Shown here in pieces: positions 35,481 through 45,166 of a stretch of DNA of 64,000 nt (its first letter is position 1; every line of letters begins with the position of its first letter). The stretch spans positions 62,001-126,000 of the forward strand of contig NZ_NCQY01000030.1 of the NCBI RefSeq assembly GCF_002894645.1, read 5' to 3'. The position numbers and the translations under genes are program-made. Under the pieces are notes generated by a model. That model was not told where the DNA came from. It saw only the letters and a list, made by a program, of their open reading frames with translations, and did not search any database. The stretch comes from Salinibacter altiplanensis (GTDB lineage: Bacteria; Bacteroidota; Rhodothermia; Rhodothermales; Salinibacteraceae).

Positions 35481-35983
35481 ACGAGTACGGATAGCTAGAG
35501 CTGCCTAAAGCCCAACGTGCACTGTCGGATTGCCGATTGTGGTGTGCCCCTCATCTACGTCTGTTGCCGATCAGAGGGGGACCGAGAACGGTGTGATGCC
35601 CCCTGCAGCACGACAAAAATTCTGCAGCCCGAGTCATCCTGAGGCTGACGCCTGTCAGCCGAAGGATCTCTCCGAATATGGCGGAGACAAGCCGGCGCAG
35701 CACTGCCAACGAAATCCGTTTCCGCCAACATTGAGGGGGGGCGCCACTCCCTCTCGAATTTTTGTCGTGTAGTGTGACGACGCACACGAAGAATAAGATA
35801 TGAATAGGGAGCTACCAATCCCAACTGGAACGAGCCCCGGCAGAGCATCGGCGCAGCCTGGGCCAGGGATCACAGGGACGGCTGCAACGAACCGGCGTTG
35901 CGGGGATGCATATACATCATCGGGTTTCCCACCAGCGGGGGACTTGCGTCCACGAGCTCGCTTTTGCACCCCAATCCGCATCC
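35481..35983. other. Intergenic region with a MITE-like element
   Basis: No gene is supported in these roughly 500 bp. The centre is a 161-bp sequence with perfect 14-bp inverted ends (listed separately). The right third should hold the promoter of the Ppx/GppA gene, and the left edge the promoter of the convergent operon's FGE-family neighbour. Confidence 0.6.
35609..35769. mobile_element. MITE-like element with 14-bp terminal inverted repeats
   Basis: The ends CACGACAAAAATTC and GAATTTTTGTCGTG are perfect reverse complements 161 bp apart overall. Inside lies GTCATCCTGAGGCTGACG and then CAGCCGAAGGATCTC, the TCATCCTGAG...CGAAGGATC palindrome type that recurs in repeat families of many bacterial genomes. 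There is no coding capacity. No clear target-site duplication can be seen at either edge. It could be a non-autonomous transposon relic or a REP-like regulatory hairpin. Confidence 0.6.
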
Positions 35984-37657
35984 ATGTCCGCTTCCCACGA
36001 GCGCGCCGCCTGTACTCTCCTTCCGGAAACCACCTACGGGGCCACCGAGGCGGCGTCGCCGGTCCGGGTTTGTGTAATCGATCTTGGAACCAACTCCTTC
36101 CACGCCATCATCGTGGATGCCCACCCGAACGGCAGCTATCAGGTGGTGGACCGGCTGAAAGAGATGGTGCGCCTCGGCGAGCACGGGCTCGACGCCAATC
36201 GCCTGCCGGAGGACGCAATGGCGCGGGGACTGGATGCCCTCACCCGCATCAAGCTACTGGCTGACGGGTGGGACACGCGCGAGTACCTGGCGTTTGCCAC
36301 GAGTGCCATCCGGGAGGCGAGCAACGGCGGGACCTTCATCGAGCGAGCCCGCGAAGAGCTGGGGCTTCGCATCCGGCCCATCAGTGGAGAGCAGGAGGCG
36401 AGGCTGATCTTTCAAGGGGTCAGTCGGACCGAAGAGTTTACCGAGCCTACGCTGGTGATGGACATCGGGGGCGGATCGGTCGAGTTCATCGTCGTGGACG
36501 ACGACACGCCGGTCTACAGCACGAGCCTGAAGCTTGGGGCGGCCCGCATGACCGAGCAGTTCGTGACGACGGATCCGATGTCGGAAGACGAACAGGCGCG
36601 TCTGCGGGCGCACTTCAAGGGCATGCTGGAAGGGGTGGTGACGGCGTGTCGGGAGCACGGTGTGGGCCGAGTCGTGGGGTCTTCCGGCACCATGAAAAGC
36701 CTGGCCCGAGTGACCCTGGCGCAGGCGGACATTCCGGACCGATCGCCGTTTCAGGCGGCGTTTCCGATCCCGGATGTGCGCTCGTCCCTTCGCGGGGTGA
36801 TGCAAGCCACGGCCGAAGAGCGAAGAACCCACCCGGCCATCGAGCCGCGACGGGTCGACCAGATTGGGGCGGGGGCCGTGTTGCTCGATACGGTCTGTGC
36901 AGGGTTGCCCTCGCTGCGTCACTTCGCGGTCTCGCCGAATGCCCTACGGGAAGGGATGGTGGTTCACTTCCTGGATGCAAACTACGACCGCCTCCAGCGC
37001 ATGGCTCCATTCCGGGATCCCCGGCGCCGCAGCGTGCACGAAATGGCCTACCGGTTTCAGTGGGAGGAGGAGCACGCCCAGCATGTGGCGGCCACGGCGA
37101 CATTCCTGTTCGACGTGTGCCGCCCGCTCTACGACGGGCCTGCGAGCGATGTGGAGCTTCTGGAGTATGCGGCCCTCCTGCACGATGTTGGCTATCTTGT
37201 CACGCACGATAAGCACCACGAACACTCCCGATATCTCATCGAGCACGCCGACCTCCAGGGCTTCCGGGCCGAAGAGGTGGCGATCATGGCCCTGGTTGCC
37301 CGGTACCATCGTGGCGCGGCACCGGCCCCCTCGCATGAACGCTATGGCCGCCTGCCGCCGCGGCGTCGGCGTCGCGTACGCCAGCTTGCGGCCCTCCTGC
37401 GCGTCGCGGAGAACCTGGATCGGAGCCACTTTCAGAACGTGGTGGCGCTGCGTACGTCCCTCACCGACGCGGCGCTGCATGTGCTTGCCGCCACGAAAGC
37501 GGATCCCCAGCTCGAGGTGTGGGCCGCCGAGGAGCACGGGGCCCTCTTTGAAGAGGCGTTCGACCGAGCCCTGCACGTGGCGCCCACCGAGATTCCGGTC
37601 CACGCGAATGGACAACGGGCCGTCTCCCAAATCCCCGAGCATTCTCTCCGGGCGTAG
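35984..37657 (+). CDS. ppx: Ppx/GppA family phosphatase (exopolyphosphatase / pppGpp phosphohydrolase)
   Basis: This enzyme of the actin-like ATPase fold hydrolyses polyphosphate or converts pppGpp to ppGpp. The phosphate-1 motif is VCVIDLGTNSFHAIIVDAH, the next conserved block is FATSAIREASNG, and the phosphate-2 motif is VMDIGGGSVEFIVVDDD. The C-terminal part is an HD-type domain, seen in ALLHDVGYLVTHDKHHEHSR. At 557 residues it resembles full-length Ppx rather than short GppA. The start MSASHERAAC at 35984 is preferred over the ATG at 35906. The choice between Ppx and GppA cannot be made from sequence alone. Confidence 0.9.
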   Translation: MSASHERAACTLLPETTYGATEAASPVRVCVIDLGTNSFHAIIVDAHPNGSYQVVDRLKEMVRLGEHGLDANRLPEDAMARGLDALTRIKLLADGWDTREYLAFATSAIREASNGGTFIERAREELGLRIRPISGEQEARLIFQGVSRTEEFTEPTLVMDIGGGSVEFIVVDDDTPVYSTSLKLGAARMTEQFVTTDPMSEDEQARLRAHFKGMLEGVVTACREHGVGRVVGSSGTMKSLARVTLAQADIPDRSPFQAAFPIPDVRSSLRGVMQATAEERRTHPAIEPRRVDQIGAGAVLLDTVCAGLPSLRHFAVSPNALREGMVVHFLDANYDRLQRMAPFRDPRRRSVHEMAYRFQWEEEHAQHVAATATFLFDVCRPLYDGPASDVELLEYAALLHDVGYLVTHDKHHEHSRYLIEHADLQGFRAEEVAIMALVARYHRGAAPAPSHERYGRLPPRRRRRVRQLAALLRVAENLDRSHFQNVVALRTSLTDAALHVLAATKADPQLEVWAAEEHGALFEEAFDRALHVAPTEIPVHANGQRAVSQIPEHSLRA

Positions 37658-37850
37658 GGACGGAGGCGCTGCACGCGGAGGGGGGGCAGGTTCAATTCAT
37701 GCATGATTAACCACCCCGTATCTTGCCCCTACGTCGGTGCCGCGTTACTTTGCGCCCGGTGGACAATCACGGATTCGTTCCATTCCGCTCGGAGGCGCTC
37801 TCCGGGCCTTTTCGCACAGGACGGTTTTCTCCGCTAGGACGCTAGGGCTT

Positions 37851-38360
37851 ATGGCCGCACCCTCCATGTTCTTTTTGCTGGCGACCGTCGCGGTAGCTGC
37901 CGCGCTCGGGATGCTCATTGCCCGCAATCCGGTGTCGAGCGCCCTCTGGTTGGTGCTCAACCTTTTTTGTATCGCCGGCTTGTACCTGACGTTGAATGCG
38001 TCGTTCATCGGCGTCATCCAGATTCTCGTCTACGCCGGGGCAATCATGGTCCTCTTCCTCTTCGTGATCATGCTGCTAAACCTGTCGGCCCTGCCCGGGC
38101 TGGAGGAAATTGAGTGGAGCAGCGTCGGGGGCTTCGCGGTCGGACTCGCCCTGCTGAGCCAGTTGTTGTACGTGGTGGCCCTGCAGTTTGAGCTTGGGAT
38201 GGATCCGGTAGGGGCGGAGGCCGCGGCGGAGGTCGGAAGCGCGGCGAGCCTGGGCGAGATTTTGTTCACCCGCTACGCCCTTCACCTGCAGGTGGCGGGC
38301 ATTCTGTTGTTGGCCGCTACTGTCGGGGCCGTCCTGCTTGCCCAGCGCCGTTTTCAGTAG
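37851..38360 (+). CDS. nuoJ: NADH-quinone oxidoreductase subunit J
   Basis: NuoJ is a membrane-arm subunit of respiratory complex I, at the junction with the proton-pumping modules. The 169-residue protein has five hydrophobic helices and the conserved segment [20 protein letters not shown] in TM3, the pi-bulge helix. The start [15 protein letters not shown] at 37851 fits the family. An open frame extends to 37737, but that extension lacks family similarity. It leads the nuoJ-K-L-M-(PCD)-N cluster; the peripheral-arm genes are not in this window. Confidence 0.94.
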   Translation: MAAPSMFFLLATVAVAAALGMLIARNPVSSALWLVLNLFCIAGLYLTLNASFIGVIQILVYAGAIMVLFLFVIMLLNLSALPGLEEIEWSSVGGFAVGLALLSQLLYVVALQFELGMDPVGAEAAAEVGSAASLGEILFTRYALHLQVAGILLLAATVGAVLLAQRRFQ

Positions 38361-38452
38361 CCGCGGCCGTGTGGAGGGGGAGCGTTCCGGCCCTCTGCCA
38401 CGACGTGCCCGCCGCACGCGACATCCCGCACTCCAGTATCGACCCTTTTGCT

Positions 38453-38758
38453 ATGGACGTTGCTCCCAACTGGTACCTGGCCCTAAGTGCCGTGCTCTTT
38501 ACCATCGGCACGTTCGGGGTCCTTTTCCGCCGGAATGCGATCGTGGTGCTGATGTCGGTGGAGCTGATGCTGAACGCGGTCAACCTCACGCTGGTCACGT
38601 TTAGCCAGTCGATGGGGGACCCGAGCGGCCAGTTGCTCGTCTTCTTCTCGATTGCGGTGGCGGCCGCCGAGGCTGCGGTGGGCCTCGCGATCGTGATTGC
38701 CATCTTCCGGAGCAAGGTGACGGTGGACATCACGGAGATCAACCTCTTCAAGCACTAG
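38453..38758 (+). CDS. nuoK: NADH-quinone oxidoreductase subunit K
   Basis: This 101-residue membrane subunit of complex I has three helices. It carries both key glutamates: one in [18 protein letters not shown] (TM2), the other in [20 protein letters not shown] (TM3), which form part of the central proton path. The length matches the family exactly. It lies 92 bp after nuoJ and 55 bp before nuoL. Confidence 0.96.
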   Translation: MDVAPNWYLALSAVLFTIGTFGVLFRRNAIVVLMSVELMLNAVNLTLVTFSQSMGDPSGQLLVFFSIAVAAAEAAVGLAIVIAIFRSKVTVDITEINLFKH

Positions 38759-38813
38759 TCGCCGCGCCACGTCTTTGTTGCGCCCGTTTTGACCATCGGA
38801 CCTTGTCGCGTTG

Positions 38814-40811
38814 ATGACTTCTGCCGATCTGCTTCGTCTCGTTCTTCTTCTGCCGCTCGCTGGGGCGGTCCTGAACGGCGTGGCGCCGCTCTTTCTGAAA
38901 CACCTTCGCACCCGGGAGACGCTCCTGGGGACGATTGGGACGGCGGTCGTGGCGATCCCGTTCGTCCTGACGGTCTACCTGTTCGTGACCTTCGGCGGCG
39001 ATCCCATCGTGGCGGACTACTTCACCTGGATGGCGGCGGGGGACCTGGACCTGTCGTTTGCCTACCGGGTGGACCAGCTCTCGCTTCTGATGACGTTGGT
39101 CGTGACGGGCGTCGGGGGCGTCATTCATCTCTACTCGATCGGGTACATGCACGGAGATGATGGGTACTGGCGATTCTTCGCCTACCTCAACCTCTTCATC
39201 TTCGCCATGCTCAACCTCGTGCTGGCGAACAACCTGCCCGTGCTGTTTCTGGGGTGGGAGGGGGTGGGGCTGTGCTCGTACCTGCTGATCGGGTTCTGGT
39301 ACACGGACCTCCGCAACAGCGCCGCCGCCAACAAGGCGTTCATTGTGAATCGGGTGGGCGACGTTGCCTTCCTGGTGGCCATGTTCTTGGTCTTTCGGGA
39401 GCTCGGCTCGCTGAGCTTCGACGTGCTGCTCGCGGAGGGGCCCAATCTTCCGGAGGCGACGCTCAACTGGATCGTCTTCCTGCTCTTCGTGGGGGCGACG
39501 GGCAAGAGCGCGCAGATTCCGCTCTTCGTGTGGCTGCCGGACGCGATGGCCGGCCCCACGCCGGTGTCCGCCCTGATCCACGCCGCCACGATGGTGACGA
39601 GTGGGCTCTACCTGCTGGCCCGCCTCTCGGCGCTCGTGCTGGGCGCGCCGGTCGTCATGATGATTGTCGCCATCGTGGGGGCGGCCACGGCCCTGATGGC
39701 GGCCACGATTGCCGTCGCGCAGGACGACATCAAGCGCGTCTTGGCGTACTCCACGGTCTCGCAGCTGGGCTATATGTTCATGGCGGCGGGGGTAGGCGCG
39801 TTTTTCGTGGCCATCTTCCACGTCGTCACGCACGCCTTCTTCAAGGCTTGTCTCTTCCTCGGTGCCGGCAGCGTGATTCACGGAATGGAGGAGGTCGAGC
39901 ACGGCCTGGAGGAGCAGGGGCGGGACCCGAGCGACTTTGACCCGCAGGACATGCGCACGATGGGGGGGCTCGCCGAGTATATGCCTGCCACGCGCACGAC
40001 CTACCTGCTCGCCACGCTGGCGATCTCGGGCATTCCGCTCACTGCCGGGTTCTTCTCGAAGGACGAGATCCTATTTAAGGCCTTCGAATACGGCTACGAC
40101 GGCTCCACCTACGCGATGGCGGTGTGGGTCGTGGGGATCTTGACGGCCGTGCTCACGGCGTTCTACATGATGCGCTCCTACGTGCTCACCTTTGAGGGAG
40201 AGCCCCGCTGGCCGCTCTCCGACCAGTTGGCGCCCCACGAGTCGCCGTCCACGATGACGGGGGCGCTCTGGACGCTCGGCCTCCTTTCCCTGGTCGGCGG
40301 CTTCATCGGGCTGCCCGCTGTCGTTCAGGGGGGCGATTGGAACTGGATCCACCACTACCTCGGCGCGAAGTACGGCGGGCCGGTGGCGGAGGCGTCGGTG
40401 CAGGGACACGTGCCCCTGGCGCTGGAGTGGGGGCTCATCCTGCTGAGCTCGGTCATCGCCCTCGGCACGGTGTACTACGCCTGGCGCGTCTACTTGACGC
40501 AGGGGCTGGGGTACGACGCCGCCCTCAAACGACGGCTCCGGGGCGTCTACCAGACCTGGACGGACAAGTACTACTGGGATGAGTTCTACAACGAGGTGGT
40601 CGTGGACTCCCTCATCAACGGGGTGGCCCGCAAGGGCCTGGCGGCGTTCGACACGACCGTGGTGGACGGGGCCGTAAACGGGGTGGCCGACACCGCCCAG
40701 AACGCGAGTGGCCTGCTCCGTCGGGTCCAGACGGGCCTCGTCCAAAACTATGCCCTGGCGCTGACCGTCGGGGCCGCGCTTCTGATTGGGCTGATGCTGT
40801 ACGGCGTGTGA
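38814..40811 (+). CDS. nuoL: NADH-quinone oxidoreductase subunit L
   Basis: NuoL is the distal antiporter-like pump of complex I. The 665-residue protein has about 15-16 helices and the antiporter core: LGWEGVGLCSYLLIGFWY, TGKSAQIPLFVWLPDAMAGP (broken helix TM7 with the conserved Lys) and VTHAFFKACLFLGAGSVIHG. The C-terminal amphipathic arm is present (KYYWDEFYNEVVVDSLING). The ATG at 38814 is used; a TTG just upstream extends the frame by one codon. Confidence 0.97.
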   Translation: MTSADLLRLVLLLPLAGAVLNGVAPLFLKHLRTRETLLGTIGTAVVAIPFVLTVYLFVTFGGDPIVADYFTWMAAGDLDLSFAYRVDQLSLLMTLVVTGVGGVIHLYSIGYMHGDDGYWRFFAYLNLFIFAMLNLVLANNLPVLFLGWEGVGLCSYLLIGFWYTDLRNSAAANKAFIVNRVGDVAFLVAMFLVFRELGSLSFDVLLAEGPNLPEATLNWIVFLLFVGATGKSAQIPLFVWLPDAMAGPTPVSALIHAATMVTSGLYLLARLSALVLGAPVVMMIVAIVGAATALMAATIAVAQDDIKRVLAYSTVSQLGYMFMAAGVGAFFVAIFHVVTHAFFKACLFLGAGSVIHGMEEVEHGLEEQGRDPSDFDPQDMRTMGGLAEYMPATRTTYLLATLAISGIPLTAGFFSKDEILFKAFEYGYDGSTYAMAVWVVGILTAVLTAFYMMRSYVLTFEGEPRWPLSDQLAPHESPSTMTGALWTLGLLSLVGGFIGLPAVVQGGDWNWIHHYLGAKYGGPVAEASVQGHVPLALEWGLILLSSVIALGTVYYAWRVYLTQGLGYDAALKRRLRGVYQTWTDKYYWDEFYNEVVVDSLINGVARKGLAAFDTTVVDGAVNGVADTAQNASGLLRRVQTGLVQNYALALTVGAALLIGLMLYGV

Positions 40812-40932
40812 AGAGGCCCCTTGACCGGACAGGTGCTCCTCGTGGGGCGATGGGGGCGTCCTGTGCGGCCGTTGAGTGTGTACTGATTTCCCCGGTGATT
40901 TCTTGTTTGCCGATTAGGCACTGCCACGATTG

Positions 40933-42567
40933 ATGAACATTCCCCATCTCACATCCCTCGTCATCTTCCTGCCGGCCCTCGGGGCGGTCCTCACGCTTGC
41001 TCTGCGGCGAGCCTCCGCGATCCGGTGGACGGCCCTGGCGACCACGCTCGCCACGTTTCTGCTCTCGATCGGGCTCTTTGTGGGGTACGACCCGTCGGTG
41101 AGCACGGCCCTGGCCCCGCAGCTGGCAGACGTGTGGGCGGGGTGGCTGCCGGACGGCTACGACATCAAGTATTTCGTCGGCATTGACGGGCTGAGCCTGC
41201 TGCTCGTGATGCTGACGACCCTCCTGGGGCCCATCGTCGTGCTGTCGTCCTGGACCTACATCGGCGAGAAGCACAAGGGCTACTACGCGCTGCTCTTGCT
41301 TCTGCAGACGGGCATCACGGGGGTCTTCACGAGCTTCGACCTCTTTCTCTTCTACATCTTCTTCGAGCTGACCCTCATCCCGATGTACTTCATCATCGGC
41401 ATCTGGGGGGGCACGGAGCGCATCTACGCGGCGGTCAAGTTTGTGATCTACACGCTCGTGGGGTCGCTCCTGATGCTGGTGGGCATCCTGTACCTGGGCT
41501 ACGCGGCGGGCGATGCCGTCAACAACGGCGTGTTCACGACCGACTGGTACACGCTTTTGGAGTACAACATTCCGCTGGCGGTGCAGGGCTGGCTCTTCGC
41601 GGTGTTCGCCTTCTCGTTCGCGATCAAGGTGCCGCTCTTTCCGTTGCACACCTGGCTGCCGGACGCCCACGTGCAGGCCCCCACCGGCGGCTCGGTCATC
41701 CTGGCCGGGGTGCTGCTGAAGATGGGCACGTACGGCCTGCTGCGCTTCTGCCTGCCGCTCTTCCCGAACGTGGCGCAGAGCTCCGCCGGCCTCTTTGCGG
41801 TGATCGCCATCATCGGCATCATCTACGGGGCGCTGGTGGCCCGCGTCCAGGACGACGCGAAGAGCCTCGTGGCGTACTCGTCCATCAGTCACCTCGGGTT
41901 CGTCGTCCTCGGGCTGTTTGCTTTCACGACGGAGGCGATGCAGGGGGCCGTGATCCAGATGGTCAACCACGGCCTCTCGACTGGGGCCCTCTTTCTGCTG
42001 GTGGGGATGCTCTACGAACGGCGCCACACCCGCCTGATGGACGACTACGGCGGGCTGGCGACGTCTGTGCCGGTGCTTACGACCCTGATGGTAATTAGCG
42101 TGCTCGCCTCGGCCGGGCTGCCGGGCCTGAACGGCTTCGTGGGCGAGTTTCTGATCCTGCTCGGGTCCTTCAAGAGTCCCGTGATTGACAGTCCGGTGCT
42201 CATTGCCTTCGCGACGACCGGCGTCATCCTGGCGGCGATGTACCTGCTCCACATGGTCTACCGCACCTTCTTCGGCGAGCTCACCAACGAAGCGAACGCG
42301 CAGATGGCGGACCTGAATGGGCGCGAGTTTGGGCTGATGGTGCCGCTCATCGTGCTCATGTTCGTTCTCGGATTCTTCCCGAGCCCGTTCCTACGGCAGA
42401 CGGCCCCGACCACCGAATTTCTCCTGGAGACGGTGGAGGAAAAACGGGCTGCAGTGGAGCGCATGGAGGCCAACGACGCCGCCACGGCGGAGGAACCGAC
42501 ACAGGTGCCGACGGCCCCGCCCGAGGGCCAGGAAGTGTCCATTGACGTCCCGTCGACTTCGCCCTGA
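40933..42567 (+). CDS. nuoM: NADH-quinone oxidoreductase subunit M
   Basis: NuoM is the second antiporter-like pump of complex I. The 544-residue protein has about 14 helices. It carries FYIFFELTLIPMYFIIGIWG with the TM5 glutamate and FAIKVPLFPLHTWLPDAHVQ with the TM7 lysine region. The last 40 residues after the final helix are unusually polar and acidic (AAVERMEANDAATAEEPTQV), which fits a halophile. A pterin carbinolamine dehydratase gene separates it from nuoN. Confidence 0.97.
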   Translation: MNIPHLTSLVIFLPALGAVLTLALRRASAIRWTALATTLATFLLSIGLFVGYDPSVSTALAPQLADVWAGWLPDGYDIKYFVGIDGLSLLLVMLTTLLGPIVVLSSWTYIGEKHKGYYALLLLLQTGITGVFTSFDLFLFYIFFELTLIPMYFIIGIWGGTERIYAAVKFVIYTLVGSLLMLVGILYLGYAAGDAVNNGVFTTDWYTLLEYNIPLAVQGWLFAVFAFSFAIKVPLFPLHTWLPDAHVQAPTGGSVILAGVLLKMGTYGLLRFCLPLFPNVAQSSAGLFAVIAIIGIIYGALVARVQDDAKSLVAYSSISHLGFVVLGLFAFTTEAMQGAVIQMVNHGLSTGALFLLVGMLYERRHTRLMDDYGGLATSVPVLTTLMVISVLASAGLPGLNGFVGEFLILLGSFKSPVIDSPVLIAFATTGVILAAMYLLHMVYRTFFGELTNEANAQMADLNGREFGLMVPLIVLMFVLGFFPSPFLRQTAPTTEFLLETVEEKRAAVERMEANDAATAEEPTQVPTAPPEGQEVSIDVPSTSP

Positions 42568-42659
42568 ACCGGTCCTGGCGGTCGTTCCGTTTGTGACGCG
42601 TGGTGCCTCTTTCGGAGACGGGTCCCTTCATTCTCTTTTCGAAGTGTCAGCTTGAACGT

Positions 42660-42950
42660 ATGCCTTCACGCGAGCCCCTTGCCGACGACGCAATCGACGA
42701 CGCCCTGGCGGACCTGGACGGATGGTCCCACGCTGACGACAAACTCCAGAAGACGTATGAGTTTGCCGACTTTCGGGAGGCCATCAGCTTCATCGTGCGC
42801 CTCTCCTTCTGCGCCGAGGAGATGATGCACCATCCCGAGCTGGAAAACGTCTACAACACCGTGTCCGTCGCCCTTACGACCCACGATGCGGGGGGGCAGG
42901 TGACGGAGATGGACGTGGCGCTTGCCTCCGAAATCGAGGCACTCGCGTAG
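42660..42950 (+). CDS. phhB: Pterin-4a-carbinolamine dehydratase (PCD)
   Basis: PCD dehydrates 4a-hydroxytetrahydropterin, recycling the cofactor of aromatic amino-acid hydroxylases. The 96-residue protein has the compact PCD fold with the active-site motif EEMMHHPELENVYNTVSVAL (the HHPE...Y core) and the end THDAGGQVTEMDVALA. It sits between nuoM and nuoN with gaps of 92 and 62 bp, so it is probably co-transcribed with the complex I genes, although no functional link to respiration is established. The start MPSREPLADDAID at 42660 is chosen over an open frame beginning at 42600. Confidence 0.93.
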   Translation: MPSREPLADDAIDDALADLDGWSHADDKLQKTYEFADFREAISFIVRLSFCAEEMMHHPELENVYNTVSVALTTHDAGGQVTEMDVALASEIEALA

Positions 42951-43012
42951 GTGTTGGCATTGGTGCGGGGAGGAGCGGCCGCCGTGGGACGGTGGCGGGC
43001 CATTTTTGAGCA

Positions 43013-44533
43013 ATGAACGGTTTGGTTTTGCCTATGGATTTGTCGACTGCATTCCCGACGCTCGTGACCGATCTGCCGGCTGCCTTTTCCATGTCGGTCG
43101 TGGGGCTGGTCGGACTTGCGATGATCGTCCTCGATGCGTTCCGCAACGACCACCCGGCCATTCCCTGGCTCGGGGTGGCGGCGCTCGGCGTCTCTGCGGC
43201 CTGGGAGGCCACGCATCTTGGGGCCCCTCAGAGCACGGTGTTCTTCGAAACCCTCCGAACCGGGGGCTTCGTGGCGTTCATCAACCTTATCATCCTGCTT
43301 ACGGGCCTGGCCACGATCCTCCTCTCGGTGCCGTACCTGAACCAGTTGCGGTACGACTACGGGGAGGTCTACGCGCTGATCATGTTCTCTACGGTCGGCA
43401 TGATCATGCTCGGCTCGGCCAACAACATGGTCAGCATTTTCCTCGGGCTCGAGACGATGTCGGTCTGCCTCTACGTCCTGACCGGATTCATTCGGGAGGA
43501 CGAAGGGGCGGTGGAGAGTGCCCTCAAGTATTTTCTGCTCGGGGCGTTCTCAACCGGCTTCTTTCTGTACGGCATCGCGCTCATGTACGGGGCCACGGGG
43601 ACGATGGCGCTGCCGGCGATGGCGGCGGCGGAACTCGGGACGCTCTCGACGCGGCTTCTGTTCTGGGGCGGCTTCGCGCTGTTCCTGGTGGGCTTCTTCT
43701 TCAAGGTGAGCGCGGCGCCCTTCCACATGTGGACCCCGGATGTGTATCAGGGGGCCCCCACGCCCCTCACCGGATACATGTCGACGGCGACGAAGGCCGC
43801 GGCGTTCGCCGCCCTCATCCTGGTGCTGGTCCACGCCGTGCCGGGTGGAGAGTGGCAATTGTCCGTGGCCGCGGTGGCGGTGCTGACGATGGTGATCGGG
43901 AACGTGATGGCGCTGGCCCAGACCAACGTCAAGCGTCTGCTTGCGTACTCGTCCATCGCGCACGCCGGGTACGTGCTCGTCGGGCTCTCGGCGGGAACGT
44001 CGGCCGGATACGCCGGCGCCCTGTTCTATCTGCTGGTCTACGCGGTGATGAACATCGGGGCCTTCGGCGTGATGTCGATGCTGGAGTGGGACGGGAAGGA
44101 GGGGCGGGAGCAGACCTTGTCGTCGCTGGCGGGCATCGCCAACGACCGCCCCGTCCTGGGCAGCACGATGGGCATCTTCATGCTGAGCCTGATCGGCTTC
44201 CCCCCGCTTGGCGGCTTCGCGGGCAAGTACTTCGTGTTTGCCCCGGCCGTCGACGCCGGACTCACCTGGCTCGTCGTGATCGGTGTGCTCATGAGTGCCC
44301 TGAGCGCCTACTACTACCTGCGTGTCGTGTACGTCTTCTGGATGCAGTCGGCCGACGACGTGGAGGCGACCGACCCGGTGCGGGCGGCCGCGTTCCCCCG
44401 GGCCACGGTGGCGGCGACGGGCACGCTCGTGGTGTGCGCGGTGGCGCTGGTCGTGCTTGGGGTCTTCTTCGGCGGCGTCCTCGAAACCACGCTGGGCTTT
44501 TTCGAGTCCACCGCGATGGCCACGGCGCCCTGA
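43013..44533 (+). CDS. nuoN: NADH-quinone oxidoreductase subunit N
   Basis: NuoN is the proximal antiporter-like pump of complex I. The 506-residue protein has about 14 helices. Key segments are FLGLETMSVCLYVLTGFI (TM5 glutamate), FFKVSAAPFHMWTPDVYQGA (TM7 lysine) and AQTNVKRLLAYSSIAHAGYV. The length is typical. It closes the cluster; a gene of unknown function follows 54 bp downstream. Confidence 0.96.
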   Translation: MNGLVLPMDLSTAFPTLVTDLPAAFSMSVVGLVGLAMIVLDAFRNDHPAIPWLGVAALGVSAAWEATHLGAPQSTVFFETLRTGGFVAFINLIILLTGLATILLSVPYLNQLRYDYGEVYALIMFSTVGMIMLGSANNMVSIFLGLETMSVCLYVLTGFIREDEGAVESALKYFLLGAFSTGFFLYGIALMYGATGTMALPAMAAAELGTLSTRLLFWGGFALFLVGFFFKVSAAPFHMWTPDVYQGAPTPLTGYMSTATKAAAFAALILVLVHAVPGGEWQLSVAAVAVLTMVIGNVMALAQTNVKRLLAYSSIAHAGYVLVGLSAGTSAGYAGALFYLLVYAVMNIGAFGVMSMLEWDGKEGREQTLSSLAGIANDRPVLGSTMGIFMLSLIGFPPLGGFAGKYFVFAPAVDAGLTWLVVIGVLMSALSAYYYLRVVYVFWMQSADDVEATDPVRAAAFPRATVAATGTLVVCAVALVVLGVFFGGVLETTLGFFESTAMATAP

Positions 44534-44587
44534 GAATTTCCTCTAGAGCGACCTACGCGCGCTGTCCTCAATCGACCCTCTTTGCCA

Positions 44588-45142
44588 ATGGAGGCGCTGC
44601 TTCGCGACCGGCTGCCGCACGCCCCGCAGATGGGGCTGTTCGTGGCGCCGAACCTGCCGTCGGGCCGGCTCGACAAGGCCCGCTCCGACTACGCGACTGA
44701 GGTGGGGCCCGACGAGGTGCTGGCCCTGTACGACGCGACCCTGAGTGGCACGGGGGGCGACGGTGCTGTCTTTGCCCACGACCGGTTTGTCTTCCAGAAC
44801 AACGACCTGCAGGCGATCCAGACGGTGCGCTACCCAGACCTCGTGGGGGTGGAGGCGCAGAGCCGCTGGTTTGGGCTGGGCGGCAAGGTGGTGGCCCTCA
44901 CGGTCAACCGGGGACGGGCCACCTTTGAGCTAACGATGGACTTTTCGGGCACGCCGAAGGCCGCGTCCTACGTTGCCGATTTCCTGGACACGGCCATGGT
45001 GCGCGACATCGACTTCGCGCCGCCGGCAGAGCCGGACACGACGGACGTTGCGGCCGTGCGGGACTCCTTGGAGCGCCTCCGGGCCGAGCAGAAACTGACG
45101 GAGGCCGACTTCGAGCGCCTCCTGGCGGCGCTCGACGATTGA
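44588..45142 (+). CDS. Cytosolic protein with PH-like domain and SHOCT-like tail, unknown function
   Basis: The 184-residue protein has no signal peptide or membrane helix. Residues about 35-135 look like a bacterial PH-type beta-sandwich (FVFQNNDLQAIQTVRYPDLV, then WFGLGGKVVALTVNRGRATF). The end (LERLRAEQKLTEADFERLLA) resembles the short SHOCT motif often found on small oligomerising proteins. A TTG two codons upstream is an alternative start. The gene follows nuoN and is convergent with the sigma-54 activator gene. Function is not known. Confidence 0.55.
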   Translation: MEALLRDRLPHAPQMGLFVAPNLPSGRLDKARSDYATEVGPDEVLALYDATLSGTGGDGAVFAHDRFVFQNNDLQAIQTVRYPDLVGVEAQSRWFGLGGKVVALTVNRGRATFELTMDFSGTPKAASYVADFLDTAMVRDIDFAPPAEPDTTDVAAVRDSLERLRAEQKLTEADFERLLAALDD

Positions 45143-45166
45143 ACAGAGGGGCCTGTCCCGTCTCGA

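Noticed and set aside
40615-42252. Minus-strand open frame of 545 codons
   Set aside because: It is antisense to nuoL and nuoM; its His/Arg/Gln-rich sequence has no domain pattern.
42922-44700. Plus-strand open frame of 592 codons
   Set aside because: It is out of frame with nuoN over its whole length; only nuoN shows the antiporter motifs.
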